NCBI GenBank assembly: GCA_019634415.1
Contig: JAHQVJ010000057.1
Coordinates: 1-64,000 of the forward strand
DNA from: Myxococcales bacterium
Lineage (GTDB): Bacteria; Myxococcota_A; UBA796; GCA-2862545
DNA: 64,000 nt
Direction of reading: 5' to 3'
This document shows, one piece after another, positions 48,930 through 57,258 of the stretch (its first letter is position 1; each line of letters starts with the position of its first letter). The position numbers and the translations under genes are program-made. The notes below the pieces were generated by a model. The model was not told where the DNA came from, did not search any database, and saw only the letters and a list, made by a program, of their open reading frames with translations.

Positions 48930-50011
48930 CTGCGGCTGCCTCCCCGCTCGAGGCCGTCATCACGGCGGTGGCCGAGGCGTCTGAGGGAGCCGTGGGCGCG
49001 CTGGGCGCGCTGACGGGTCCCATCGCGGAGTGGCTGCGTCGTCAGCCGGTCGGTGTGCTGCGGTCGCTGGACCGTCGGTTCCGCGACCGAGGGGTGCTCG
49101 CGCGCCTGGGGCTGTCGCCCATGGATGCATGGACGGTGGAGCACCTCGAGGCGCTCCCCCACGACGAGGCACTGGTGGTCCAGGTGCTGTGCAGCCTGCA
49201 GCGAGATGGCTATGCACGTCAGGCCGCCGTCGTGGGGCTCGCAGCACTGCCCGTGGATCGGTGGTCGCTGGCGGCCCTGGTCAATCGGGTGGCGGATCCG
49301 GTGCCCGCCGTGGCCACCGAGGCGGTGCGCGTGCTCCAGGGGCAGCTCGGGCGGGCTGCGGCCCACCAGCTCGTGAGCGTGCTCCCCATGGTGGATGCGG
49401 TGCGGTCGAGCAGGCGCGCCCGCGACGCGCCGATCCTGGCCACCGTGGAGGCATTGGTGGCGGAGGCACCGGCGGCGCTCCGAGCGGGGCAGGCATCTGC
49501 TCGCGAGGACGTGCGCCTCGCCTGCTTGCGTCGGCGGCTGAAGTCCACCGAGGCGCTGCCTGCGTTGCGGCTGGCGTTGGTGGACCCGGGTCCGTCGGTG
49601 CGTCGCGTGGCCCGAGATGCGGTGGCCCGGATGCCGCGAGACGTGCAGGAGGCGCTGGTGGACGTGATGGAAGCCAGCCGCTCTCCCGACATCCGCCTGG
49701 TGGCGCTGCGGCAGCGACGACGGGAGCACGATGTGCACGCCGTGCGCACCGCCTGCTTCGATCCGAGCGTGGACGTGCGGTTCTATGCGCGCCGCTACCA
49801 CCGAGCCCTGGGCGGTGGCGATCTGCGGCCCGACGCCCTGGCCGTCTGTGCGTCTGCCAGCGGCGCGGGCCCGCTGGTGGGTGCGCTGGCGCTGCTGTCG
49901 GACGTGGGCACGCGGGCGGATGTGCAAGCCGTCCGACCCTTTCTAAGCGACCCGCGAGGTCGCGTGGCCCGCGAGGCGGCACGCACGCTGGCGCTGCTGG
50001 AGGGCGGCTGA
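48926..50011 (+). CDS. HEAT-repeat protein
   Basis: The 361-aa protein consists of repeated helix pairs of the HEAT/PBS type, for example YARQAAVVGLAALPVDRWSLAALVNRVADPV and PALRLALVDPGPSVRRVARDAVARM. About eight repeats can be seen. HEAT arrays bind proteins; the family does not define a partner. The last gene of the coupled 45426-50011 run, it has a four-base overlap with the methyltransferase gene. Confidence 0.82.
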   Translation: MTAAASPLEAVITAVAEASEGAVGALGALTGPIAEWLRRQPVGVLRSLDRRFRDRGVLARLGLSPMDAWTVEHLEALPHDEALVVQVLCSLQRDGYARQAAVVGLAALPVDRWSLAALVNRVADPVPAVATEAVRVLQGQLGRAAAHQLVSVLPMVDAVRSSRRARDAPILATVEALVAEAPAALRAGQASAREDVRLACLRRRLKSTEALPALRLALVDPGPSVRRVARDAVARMPRDVQEALVDVMEASRSPDIRLVALRQRRREHDVHAVRTACFDPSVDVRFYARRYHRALGGGDLRPDALAVCASASGAGPLVGALALLSDVGTRADVQAVRPFLSDPRGRVAREAARTLALLEGG

Positions 50012-50018
50012 TCCGGGC

Positions 50019-50798
50019 TTAGAACCCATGCAGCAGGCTCGGGTTCCCGCCTCCCACGCTGCCGGTGGCGCGCGTGACGCGGATGCGCTGCTGCACGTAG
50101 GCGATGCCCTGATCCACGGCCTGGGGCAGGGGACGTCCCAGCGCGAGCTGTGCCGTGATCGCCGACGACAGGGTGCAGCCGGTACCGTGGAAGGGCCGGT
50201 CTCCCTGCCGCGGGTGCCGCCAGGTGCGCGGGGGCTGGTCCGGCTGCACCAGCGTGTCCACGATGTCGCTGCCGACGACGTCGCCGCCGGTGATCAGGAC
50301 AGCGGTGGACTGCTCGGCGGCCCATGCCTCGGCCGCTTGCCGCCCCTCGGCACCGGCGAGCACGCTCGCCTCGTCGAGGTTGGGGGTGGCGAGCTGGGCC
50401 AGCGGTAGCAGCTGCTCGGCCAGCACGCGCTCGGCATCGGTGGTGAGCAAGCGATGACCCGTGCTCGCCACCATCACCGGATCCAGCACCACGGGGGGGC
50501 GCTGCGGGCGATCTGCCAGGAACTGGGCCACGGCAGCCACGTGCTCCGCCGAGCCCAGCATGCCGATCTTGACGGCGGCGATCTCGAAGTCGTCGAACAC
50601 GGCCTGAAGCTGGTCTACCAGCCCGTCCACGGGCACCGGCCACACGCCACGCACCCCTTGGCTGTTCTGGGCCGTGATCGCCGTGACCGCCGTCATCCCG
50701 AACACCCGGTGCTCGGCGAAGGTCTTGAGATCCGCTTGGATCCCGGCCCCTCCGCCCGAATCCGACCCTGCGATGCTCAACGCGACGGGCACGCTCAC
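50019..50798 (-). CDS. thiD: Hydroxymethylpyrimidine/phosphomethylpyrimidine kinase ThiD
   Basis: ThiD phosphorylates hydroxymethylpyrimidine and then its phosphate in thiamine synthesis. The 259-aa product has the ribokinase-like motifs [17 protein letters not shown] at the N-terminus, [18 protein letters not shown], and [10 protein letters not shown] near the C-terminus. Length and motifs are typical. The GTG start at 50798 overlaps the end of the CobW gene by four bases (GTGA), which is unexpected company for a thiamine gene. No other thi gene is in the window. Confidence 0.95.
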   Translation of the reverse strand: MSVPVALSIAGSDSGGGAGIQADLKTFAEHRVFGMTAVTAITAQNSQGVRGVWPVPVDGLVDQLQAVFDDFEIAAVKIGMLGSAEHVAAVAQFLADRPQRPPVVLDPVMVASTGHRLLTTDAERVLAEQLLPLAQLATPNLDEASVLAGAEGRQAAEAWAAEQSTAVLITGGDVVGSDIVDTLVQPDQPPRTWRHPRQGDRPFHGTGCTLSSAITAQLALGRPLPQAVDQGIAYVQQRIRVTRATGSVGGGNPSLLHGF

Positions 50799-51697
50799 GG
50801 CTGCTTCTCGATGATCACGACCGTGCCCACGAGGTGGTCGGGCACGGGGCGCGTGGGCTCGGTCAGCTCCACCCGGGGACCGACTCCCTGCAGCACGCGG
50901 ATCCCCTCGGGGGTGCGCACGAAGCCCTTGGCGCGCAGCGCCCCTGCGGCCTGCACGGCTGCGAGGATGTCGCTGCCTGGCTGCACGTCGTCGAAGCGCA
51001 TCTCGGTTGTGGTGAAGCGCTCGTGGTCGTGGTCGTGGTCGTGGCCCACGGCGGTCGGATCCCGACGCGCGGTGCGGTCCCCCTCGGGATCGGGTGGAAA
51101 GAGCAGGTGAGCATCCACCTTGGAGCGCTCGGCCACGATCACGGGCTGGCCGCCCGTCAGCTCCTTCACCAACGCAGTCGCCCTCGCCAGGCCGGCCTCG
51201 TTCACCAGGTCTCGCTTGTTGAGGATGACGAGATCGGCGGCGGCGAGCTGCTCCTCGAAGGTCTCGTCATCGGGGGGCGGCTCTTTGGAGGCGCGCTCCG
51301 CGTCTACCAGGACCACCACGACCTCGTCGCTGACGAGCGCGTCCACCGGGGGGCGCCAGAACTGCACCAGCACCTCGCCAGGGAGCGCCACGCCGCTGCA
51401 CTCGAGCACCAGCCGATCGGGGCGCACGGCGGTGACGATCTGCTCCACGGTCTCGCCCAGCGCATCGGACAGACGGCAGCACACGCAGCCGCCGTCGAGC
51501 TCCACGAAGCCCTCCTCGCCAGCGTCGAGGAGTGCTCTGTCGATGCCGGTGTCGCCGAACTCGTTGCTGATGATGGCGAGGCGCACGCCCTCGGCCTGGG
51601 CCTGCTTGAGCAGGTGGTCCACGAGCGTGGTCTTGCCGGAGCCGAGCCAGCCGGCGACGATCAGGGCGGGGATGGGTGCATGCTCGGTGTCGCTCAC
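50795..51697 (-). CDS. CobW/ZNG1-family GTPase (metallochaperone)
   Basis: The 300-aa G3E-family GTPase has the P-loop GWLGSGKTT, the metal-binding GGCVCCRL (CxCC at 71-74), the switch/G-motif NKRDL, and a His-rich stretch HDHDHDHER near residue 226. Members deliver zinc or cobalt to target enzymes. The start GTG 51697 overlaps the FadL stop by four bases, so translation follows the FadL gene. The C-terminal domain follows the His-rich stretch, as in many family members. Its place between an outer membrane channel and ThiD is unusual. Confidence 0.92.
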   Translation of the reverse strand: MSDTEHAPIPALIVAGWLGSGKTTLVDHLLKQAQAEGVRLAIISNEFGDTGIDRALLDAGEEGFVELDGGCVCCRLSDALGETVEQIVTAVRPDRLVLECSGVALPGEVLVQFWRPPVDALVSDEVVVVLVDAERASKEPPPDDETFEEQLAAADLVILNKRDLVNEAGLARATALVKELTGGQPVIVAERSKVDAHLLFPPDPEGDRTARRDPTAVGHDHDHDHERFTTTEMRFDDVQPGSDILAAVQAAGALRAKGFVRTPEGIRVLQGVGPRVELTEPTRPVPDHLVGTVVIIEKQP

Positions 51698-53058
51698 GGC
51701 GTCGTCTCCTGGGCACCGAAGGCCCACTGGGCCTGTAGCCCCACCACCCAGCCGTTGCTGCGTAGATCGCCGTTGCCCACCACCAGCGGCACCACGCCAT
51801 CGATCACGCCCGCGTCGATCTGACTCACCGTGCTGTCGCGGATCTGCAGGTTGTCGAAGAGCAACACCGCGGCCGAGGCGTCCAGTCGCAGGCGCTGGCC
51901 GAGCAGGTACAGCGAGCCGCCGCCGCCGAGCTGCACCTTGTCGGTGTCCACCAAGGCCACCGACACCTCCTGGGGGGTCAGGGCGGCGTTCTCGTAGAAG
52001 CCTCCGGCGCGCAGCTCGAGCCAGTCCTCCAGCTGCACCTCCGCACCGAGCCGCCACGACACCGTGTCGCGCAGCCCAGCGGGCAGCACGATCTCCTCGT
52101 CCACCTGGCGCTGATCGGGCGGGAGCGCGATGCTGTCGCTGTCGACGGTGATGTCGATCTCCTCGATGGAGATGTCGGCGAGGGACGACCAGTCCTGCCA
52201 CACCACCGCGGCCTCGATCTCCAGGCGCTCGACGGGGCGGACGGCCACACCCGCGCGCACCACCCAGGGAAGCTGCAGGTTCAGGGCGACGTCCTCGTCG
52301 GTGTACTGCGACTCGTTGAGGAGCACGTCCACGAAGCTGTCGGTGAAGTCGAGGCTCGCAGGTCCACGGGCTTGGAACTGGGTGGAAGGCTGCACCGCCA
52401 GGCCCACCGACACCTGATCGATGGGCTCGAACAGCAGGCCCGCGTTGATGTTGGGGGTGAACAGATCCACCACCCGGGCTTCCACCGCGATGTCGCCGAG
52501 CTGCGCGTCGTCTCCGTTCACCGTGACGTCCACGGTCTGGCCCACCTGCAGGTACTTCCACTGCAGCCCGAGTCCCAGCGTCAGCATGGGGTGGGGCCGC
52601 ACGGCGATGCTCGGACCCACCGAGAACTGGTAGATCAGCGTGTCCTTGATGGTGTAGCGCTGGGGACCCTCCTCCTCGTACAGCGACGACGGCGCGAAGG
52701 GGCTGTAGAAGCCCACGGCCAGGGCGATGTCGGGGGTGAGGGGCGTGGCGAAGCCGATCTGGGGGACGCTGAAGGGGCTCGCCTGGTTGACGGCCTCGTC
52801 GTAGAAGGCGTCGGGCTCGGCAGGGTCGGCCCCTGGCCTCAGCCGCCGGAAGCCCACGTTCTGCTGTACACCGCTCCACCCCACGTTCACGGTGGGGCGC
52901 TCGACGCGGATGAGACCGGCGGGGTTGTAGTACTGGGCGAACTGGGTGTCCGCACCTGCCACCCAGGCCCCCCCGCGACCCGTGGCCACGATGCCCGCGT
53001 CCGAGTAGAAATAGCCCCCGGCCAACGCGGGCATCGAGCACAACCACAGCAGCGACAC
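51694..53058 (-). CDS. FadL-family outer membrane transport protein
   Basis: The 454-aa protein has a signal sequence (VSLLWLCSMPALAG) and the FadL pattern: YSDAGIVATGRGGAWVAGADTQFAQYYNPAG (the N-terminal hatch, with NPAG), followed by a beta-barrel with many aromatic residues. FadL proteins carry hydrophobic molecules across the outer membrane. The start GTG 53058 has GAGGAGG upstream. It is the first gene of the FadL-CobW-ThiD unit. Confidence 0.9.
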   Translation of the reverse strand: MSLLWLCSMPALAGGYFYSDAGIVATGRGGAWVAGADTQFAQYYNPAGLIRVERPTVNVGWSGVQQNVGFRRLRPGADPAEPDAFYDEAVNQASPFSVPQIGFATPLTPDIALAVGFYSPFAPSSLYEEEGPQRYTIKDTLIYQFSVGPSIAVRPHPMLTLGLGLQWKYLQVGQTVDVTVNGDDAQLGDIAVEARVVDLFTPNINAGLLFEPIDQVSVGLAVQPSTQFQARGPASLDFTDSFVDVLLNESQYTDEDVALNLQLPWVVRAGVAVRPVERLEIEAAVVWQDWSSLADISIEEIDITVDSDSIALPPDQRQVDEEIVLPAGLRDTVSWRLGAEVQLEDWLELRAGGFYENAALTPQEVSVALVDTDKVQLGGGGSLYLLGQRLRLDASAAVLLFDNLQIRDSTVSQIDAGVIDGVVPLVVGNGDLRSNGWVVGLQAQWAFGAQETTP

Positions 53059-53107
53059 ACACGCCTCCTCGGGCTCTTCGTCAGCAGTCTAGGTTACGCC
53101 GGGCAAG

Positions 53108-53863
53108 ATGGGGGACGTCTACCGCACGGGCGCCTACGCCGACCGCAATCCCGACTGGCACGACTCCGATGCCGAGGTCAAGGCGCAGGGAATCGCCGAT
53201 CTGATCCGCTTCTCGGGGCTGAAGCCGCGCACCGTGGTGGACGTGGGGTGCGGAACGGGCGGGGTACTGCTCCACCTGCGGCGCATGTTGGGCGACGAGC
53301 TGGGCCAGCCGCACTGGGAGGGGTGGGACGTCGCCTCGCCAGCCATTCGCCGAGCGAGGGCCCACGAGGGTGGGGATCTGCACTTCGTGTCGGGGGACTT
53401 CCTCGCGTCGGAGCGCAAGGTGGACCTGGTTCTCTGCGTCGACGTAGTGGAGCACGTCGACGACGATCTGGCGTTCCTGCGGGCGCTGACGCGGCACGCC
53501 CGCTGGTTCGTGTTCCGCATTCCGCTCGATCTGTCGGCGTGGGACGTGGTGCGTCCGAAGCGCCTGCTGAACGCGCGGCAACAGTTCGGACATCGGCACC
53601 TGTACACCCGCGAGGTGGCGCTGCAGCTGCTGGATGACGCGGGCTACACCGTGCGCACCACGCGCTACCACCGCGTGCCGCCGCCGCGACGGACGCTGCG
53701 GCAGCGGGTGGTGGACCGACTGCGCCGCTCGGCGGTGGCCAGCGCCCCCGATCTTGCGGTTCGCGTGCTGGGAGGCTTCAGCTTGCTGGTGCTCGCTGCG
53801 GGTCCCGCCCCGCGGGTGGGCGAGTCCGATGATAGCGTGGAGGCCACCGAGGAGCAGCCATGA
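53108..53863 (+). CDS. SAM-dependent methyltransferase
   Basis: The 251-aa class I methyltransferase has motif I VVDVGCGTGGVLLHL, an acidic loop (GWDVASPAI) and motif II/III VDLVLCVDVVEHVDDD. It is close to the UbiE/COQ5-like or hypothetical class. The C-terminus holds a hydrophobic segment (LGGFSLLVLAAGPAP). The ATG at 53108 lacks a strong ribosome-binding site. It is divergent from the FadL gene, and its stop overlaps the next gene by four bases. Confidence 0.85.
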   Translation: MGDVYRTGAYADRNPDWHDSDAEVKAQGIADLIRFSGLKPRTVVDVGCGTGGVLLHLRRMLGDELGQPHWEGWDVASPAIRRARAHEGGDLHFVSGDFLASERKVDLVLCVDVVEHVDDDLAFLRALTRHARWFVFRIPLDLSAWDVVRPKRLLNARQQFGHRHLYTREVALQLLDDAGYTVRTTRYHRVPPPRRTLRQRVVDRLRRSAVASAPDLAVRVLGGFSLLVLAAGPAPRVGESDDSVEATEEQP

Positions 53864-54750
53864 GATGGATGGGGATCGCGGCGTTGATGGCCTGTAGTGG
53901 AGGAGGCGGGGCCGACTCGAACATCGACACCGACACACCGGACACGGGCACCCCCGACACCGACACCCCCGATCCCACGGCACCCGGCATCGACGCCACG
54001 CCGCTGCTCGAGGGGCTCGAGGGGGTGTGGCGCGACGGCCAGGCGCGGCCGCTGGATCTGGCCGAGGAGGACGGCTGGCTCTTCGCGCGCGCGGAGTGGC
54101 CAGCTGGGGAGATGGCGCGCTGGGTGCTCGGACGAACCGACGGGGGCGCGGTGGTGCGCAACACCTCCCGCATCGCGGGCCGGGACCTCGATCTGCAGGC
54201 CACGCTGGTGTCGTCCGACAACGGCACCTGGCGGTTCTGCGAGCCGAAGGGGGGCTGCTCCGAGCTCGCCATCGACGTCACCTTGTCGGGCTACGACCTC
54301 ACGATCTCCACCGAAGCGTCGGGGGAGCCCGCCGAGGTCTACAGCGCTCAGCGCCTGCGGGACGTGCCCGAGGGCACCTTCGTCGACGTCCGGGTGGGGG
54401 ATCCCGATCCCACCCTGCCCACGCTCACGGTGCAGGCGTCGATCTTCCAGCCGCCGGCCAGCAGCGTCACCGCCGTGCTGGCGGTCGCACGCTCTCGCTG
54501 CCAACCGGGATGCGTGCCGAGCCGGGTGTTGCTGCAGTCGGTGAAGGCCGGGGCGAAGTCGGTGAGCTGGGAGGTGCCGGAGCTGCACACTGGGCTGTGG
54601 TACGTCACCGCGTTCTTGGATCAGAACGGAAACGCGAACCCGTCGACGTCGTATCAGCCCGATGCGGGCGACCTGTTCGCGCTGCCCGACCGGGAGCTGA
54701 CCTTGTCCGACGACCAGACGCTGAACCTGGACCTGTCGCTCGAGCTCTAA
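53860..54750 (+). CDS. Lipoprotein with Asp/Thr/Pro linker
   Basis: A 296-aa lipoprotein (MRWMGIAALMACSGGGG, ATG overlapping the methyltransferase stop by four bases). The linker DTDTPDTGTPDTDTPD follows, then a beta-rich domain with LDQNGNANPSTSYQPDAGD near the end, which looks like a calcium-binding or prealbumin-like element (this resembles domains of carbohydrate-binding lipoproteins). No family assigned. The 3' end overlaps the convergent CDF gene by four bases. Confidence 0.75.
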   Translation: MRWMGIAALMACSGGGGADSNIDTDTPDTGTPDTDTPDPTAPGIDATPLLEGLEGVWRDGQARPLDLAEEDGWLFARAEWPAGEMARWVLGRTDGGAVVRNTSRIAGRDLDLQATLVSSDNGTWRFCEPKGGCSELAIDVTLSGYDLTISTEASGEPAEVYSAQRLRDVPEGTFVDVRVGDPDPTLPTLTVQASIFQPPASSVTAVLAVARSRCQPGCVPSRVLLQSVKAGAKSVSWEVPELHTGLWYVTAFLDQNGNANPSTSYQPDAGDLFALPDRELTLSDDQTLNLDLSLEL

Positions 54751-55601
54751 GGCTCCGCGGGGTTGACGTGCACGCGCACCTCGGCGAGGTGTGCGATCTC
54801 GGACTTCGCGGCCTCCTCCACGCGATGGGCGATGGCGTGGGCCGCGCGTAGCGACAGCTCGGGATCCACCGCGATCTCCACGTCGGCGAGGTAGGTGCTG
54901 CCGAGGGGATGGATGCGCACCCGGTCCACGCGGACCACGTCGGGCTGCTGGGCGATGTGGTGCGCCACGGCCTCGGTGACGTCGGCGGGAGCCTCGTCGA
55001 GCAGCACACCCAGGTTGGTGCGGATGGGTTCGACGGCCATCCACGCGATCCAGACGCCCACGCCCACGGCGGACAGGGGATCGATCCAGGGAATGCCCAG
55101 CTGGGAGGCGGCCACGCCTGCCGCCACGGTGATGGCGATGAGCACGTCGGCGCGATGGTCGCGGGCGCTGGCCAACAGCGCAGGGCTGTTGAGCCTTCGA
55201 CCCACCACCGTGGTGTACCGGTACAGGCCCTCCTTGAGCGCTGCCGTGCCCAAGGCCACCCCCACCGCCAGCACCTCGGGTGGCTCGGTGACGCCGCGCG
55301 CCAGCGCCCGCACCCCGTCGATGGTCACGAACAGGCCGGTGACCAGCAGGATGATGCCGATGGTCAGTCCCGCCAGGGACTCCACGTTGCCGTGACCGAA
55401 GGGGTGGTTGTCGTCGGCGGGGCGCTGGCCGAAGCGGTAGCCGGCCCAGCCGATGGCGGTGGCCACGATGTCGCCGGCGGAGTTGAAGCCGTCGGCGACC
55501 ACAGCCGTGCTGCCGGTCAGGGTTCCGAGCACGAACTTGGCGACGGCGAGGGCGGCATTGGCCCCCAGCCCGATCGCATTGGCTCGTGAACCCGGATCCA
55601 T
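54747..55601 (-). CDS. Cation diffusion facilitator, predicted Mn(II) exporter
   Basis: The 284-aa CDF transporter has about six membrane helices, HPFGHG after helix 2 (66-71), and a cytoplasmic metal-binding-like C-terminal domain. The helix 2 motif reads NSAGD (Asn40-x-x-x-Asp44) and the helix 5 motif DHRAD (Asp148-x-x-x-Asp152). Site A is therefore N-D-D-D. From memory, this set is reported for Mn-exporting MntE-type CDFs, while Zn/Cd exporters use a His in one or both motifs. I therefore predict manganese export. Start ATG 55601. Confidence 0.87.
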   Translation of the reverse strand: MDPGSRANAIGLGANAALAVAKFVLGTLTGSTAVVADGFNSAGDIVATAIGWAGYRFGQRPADDNHPFGHGNVESLAGLTIGIILLVTGLFVTIDGVRALARGVTEPPEVLAVGVALGTAALKEGLYRYTTVVGRRLNSPALLASARDHRADVLIAITVAAGVAASQLGIPWIDPLSAVGVGVWIAWMAVEPIRTNLGVLLDEAPADVTEAVAHHIAQQPDVVRVDRVRIHPLGSTYLADVEIAVDPELSLRAAHAIAHRVEEAAKSEIAHLAEVRVHVNPAEP

Positions 55602-55642
55602 GACTTGACTCTACCGTCTGGAATCCCGCGAGGCGCGGTGCA

Positions 55643-56389
55643 TCACTCGCCTTGGACCTGCACGCTCAGGCCGAAGTCGAAGGAGCTGGAGGTCGCTCCG
55701 TCGGTGGCCGACGCGCTCACGTCCAGCGAGAAGTCGATGGACACGCCCGGCGTGGCGAGCTCGATGTGCTCCATCTCGTAGATCTCGGTGATGTAGACGG
55801 CAGGCGCGTCGAAGCCCAGGCAGCCCGCGGTGGTGCAGGTCACGGGGAGCTGCTGACCGGGCTGCAACGTGACCGTTCCCTGATCGAAGACCGACTCGTC
55901 CATCACGTCGCGGTACAGCACGATGGTGTGCGGCCCGGGCGAGAGGTTGAGGCGGAAGGGGTAGTCGGGGAAAGCCATCCGGGGCCCGGAGTCGATGGAG
56001 ACCCAGGCGTTCACGGCACTGTCGACGCGGAAGGTGACGAAGGCGCCCTTGAAGGCCGTGGGCCCGTCGGGGAAGCCCGCCCGCAGCCCGGCACAGGAGA
56101 AGCCGGTCATGGTGGGTCGGAACGACACGGTGACGTCGCCGCCCTCGGGCACCTCGGCGAGGCCGTGGCACAGGGTGACGACGTTGCCGTCGTCCATGGA
56201 GAACCACACCTCGTGGGGCCCAGCGTCCAGCGTGAGCTTCGTGGCCTTCTTCTCCTTGCGGATCTTGCCCTGGGCCACCCCGTCGACCCAGGCGCGCACG
56301 GGTACGAGGCCGGACTTGTACAGGGTGAGCGTGCCGGAGCCAGCGAGGGCGGGGGAGGTGAGCGCAAGGAGCATGGGCGATGTCAGCAT
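55643..56389 (-). CDS. Secreted protein of unknown function
   Basis: A 248-aa exported protein with a signal peptide (MLTSPMLLALTSPALA-GSG) and a beta-rich body of repeated strands; several short motifs (GPHEVWFSMDD, GPHTIVLYRDV) suggest two similar domains of about 110 residues each. Two Cys pairs (TGFSCAGL, TCTTAGC) may form disulphides. No family recognised. Another co-directional gene follows upstream at 56463. Confidence 0.72.
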   Translation of the reverse strand: MLTSPMLLALTSPALAGSGTLTLYKSGLVPVRAWVDGVAQGKIRKEKKATKLTLDAGPHEVWFSMDDGNVVTLCHGLAEVPEGGDVTVSFRPTMTGFSCAGLRAGFPDGPTAFKGAFVTFRVDSAVNAWVSIDSGPRMAFPDYPFRLNLSPGPHTIVLYRDVMDESVFDQGTVTLQPGQQLPVTCTTAGCLGFDAPAVYITEIYEMEHIELATPGVSIDFSLDVSASATDGATSSSFDFGLSVQVQGE

Positions 56390-56462
56390 GGACGGTCTCT
56401 CCTGATTGGCGAGACCCTACGCCCCTCGGTCCGGCTTCATTCGATGCGCGATCGCCAGTCCG

Positions 56463-57251
56463 TCATGTTCCGGACCAGGGGCGGACCTGCAGCACCTCGG
56501 GGCCGTGGTGGCGGGCGAAGACGGTCTCGTCGTCGTAGGGAGCGCGCAGGTTGCGGAACCTCTCCTCGGTCACGTCGAGCAGCACGTCAGGGGTGTCGAA
56601 GGGCGCGGTCCGTGGCACCGACAGCAGCTGGCCAGCCACCGAGTACACGATCCGATCGCGCTTTGGGAACACGTCGGCCCAGCGCCAGTGGGGCAGCTCC
56701 ACCACCTCTCCGTCAGCGGCCACCAGCGCATGTCCCTCGGGTTGGTTCGGGTACTGTGGCAGGTGCTTGTGAAGCGTCCACCGGCGGGACACGCGCTTGT
56801 GGTAGGCGTCGTCGCCCGCGGTCCAGCCGCTGCGCTGCAGCAGGTCCGAGAAGCGGGGGGTCAGGGTGTAGGGATGGCGCGTTCCCGTGCCGATCTGCAC
56901 GAATCTGTCGCCCGCGTCGGGGAAGCCCACGCCGCCCCCCCAGGTGTCGCCCTGGGGGAACAAGACGAGGGCCTTGAGGTAGGGCGGACGGGCGATCACG
57001 CTGAACGAGCCCTTGGCGGCGGACTGCCAGTTGCCGTCCAGCGCGAAGTAGCCCCACAGCGCACCGTCGACGGACAGGTCGCAGCGGCGCAGGTAGATCT
57101 TGTGCTTGCACCACTGGCCGATGGTGATGGCGTCGGTGGCCCGGTTCCAGCCGAAGGTGGCGAAGCGTCGGCTCCGCCGCAGCAGGATCACGGCACGCTG
57201 GGTCTCGGGTCGCCAGACGACGTGCAGATGGAGCTGCGGGGGAGTCGACAC
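56463..57251 (-). CDS. Unknown cytoplasmic protein, aromatic-rich
   Basis: A 262-aa protein with many Trp, Tyr and Arg residues and no signal peptide or membrane segment (HVVWRPETQRAVILL at the N-terminus). The start GTG 57251 lies seven bases after the stop of the upstream beta-lactamase-fold gene, so the two are probably co-transcribed; no good ribosome-binding site is visible. I do not recognise the family. Confidence 0.65.
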   Translation of the reverse strand: MSTPPQLHLHVVWRPETQRAVILLRRSRRFATFGWNRATDAITIGQWCKHKIYLRRCDLSVDGALWGYFALDGNWQSAAKGSFSVIARPPYLKALVLFPQGDTWGGGVGFPDAGDRFVQIGTGTRHPYTLTPRFSDLLQRSGWTAGDDAYHKRVSRRWTLHKHLPQYPNQPEGHALVAADGEVVELPHWRWADVFPKRDRIVYSVAGQLLSVPRTAPFDTPDVLLDVTEERFRNLRAPYDDETVFARHHGPEVLQVRPWSGT

Positions 57252-57258
57252 GGCGAGA

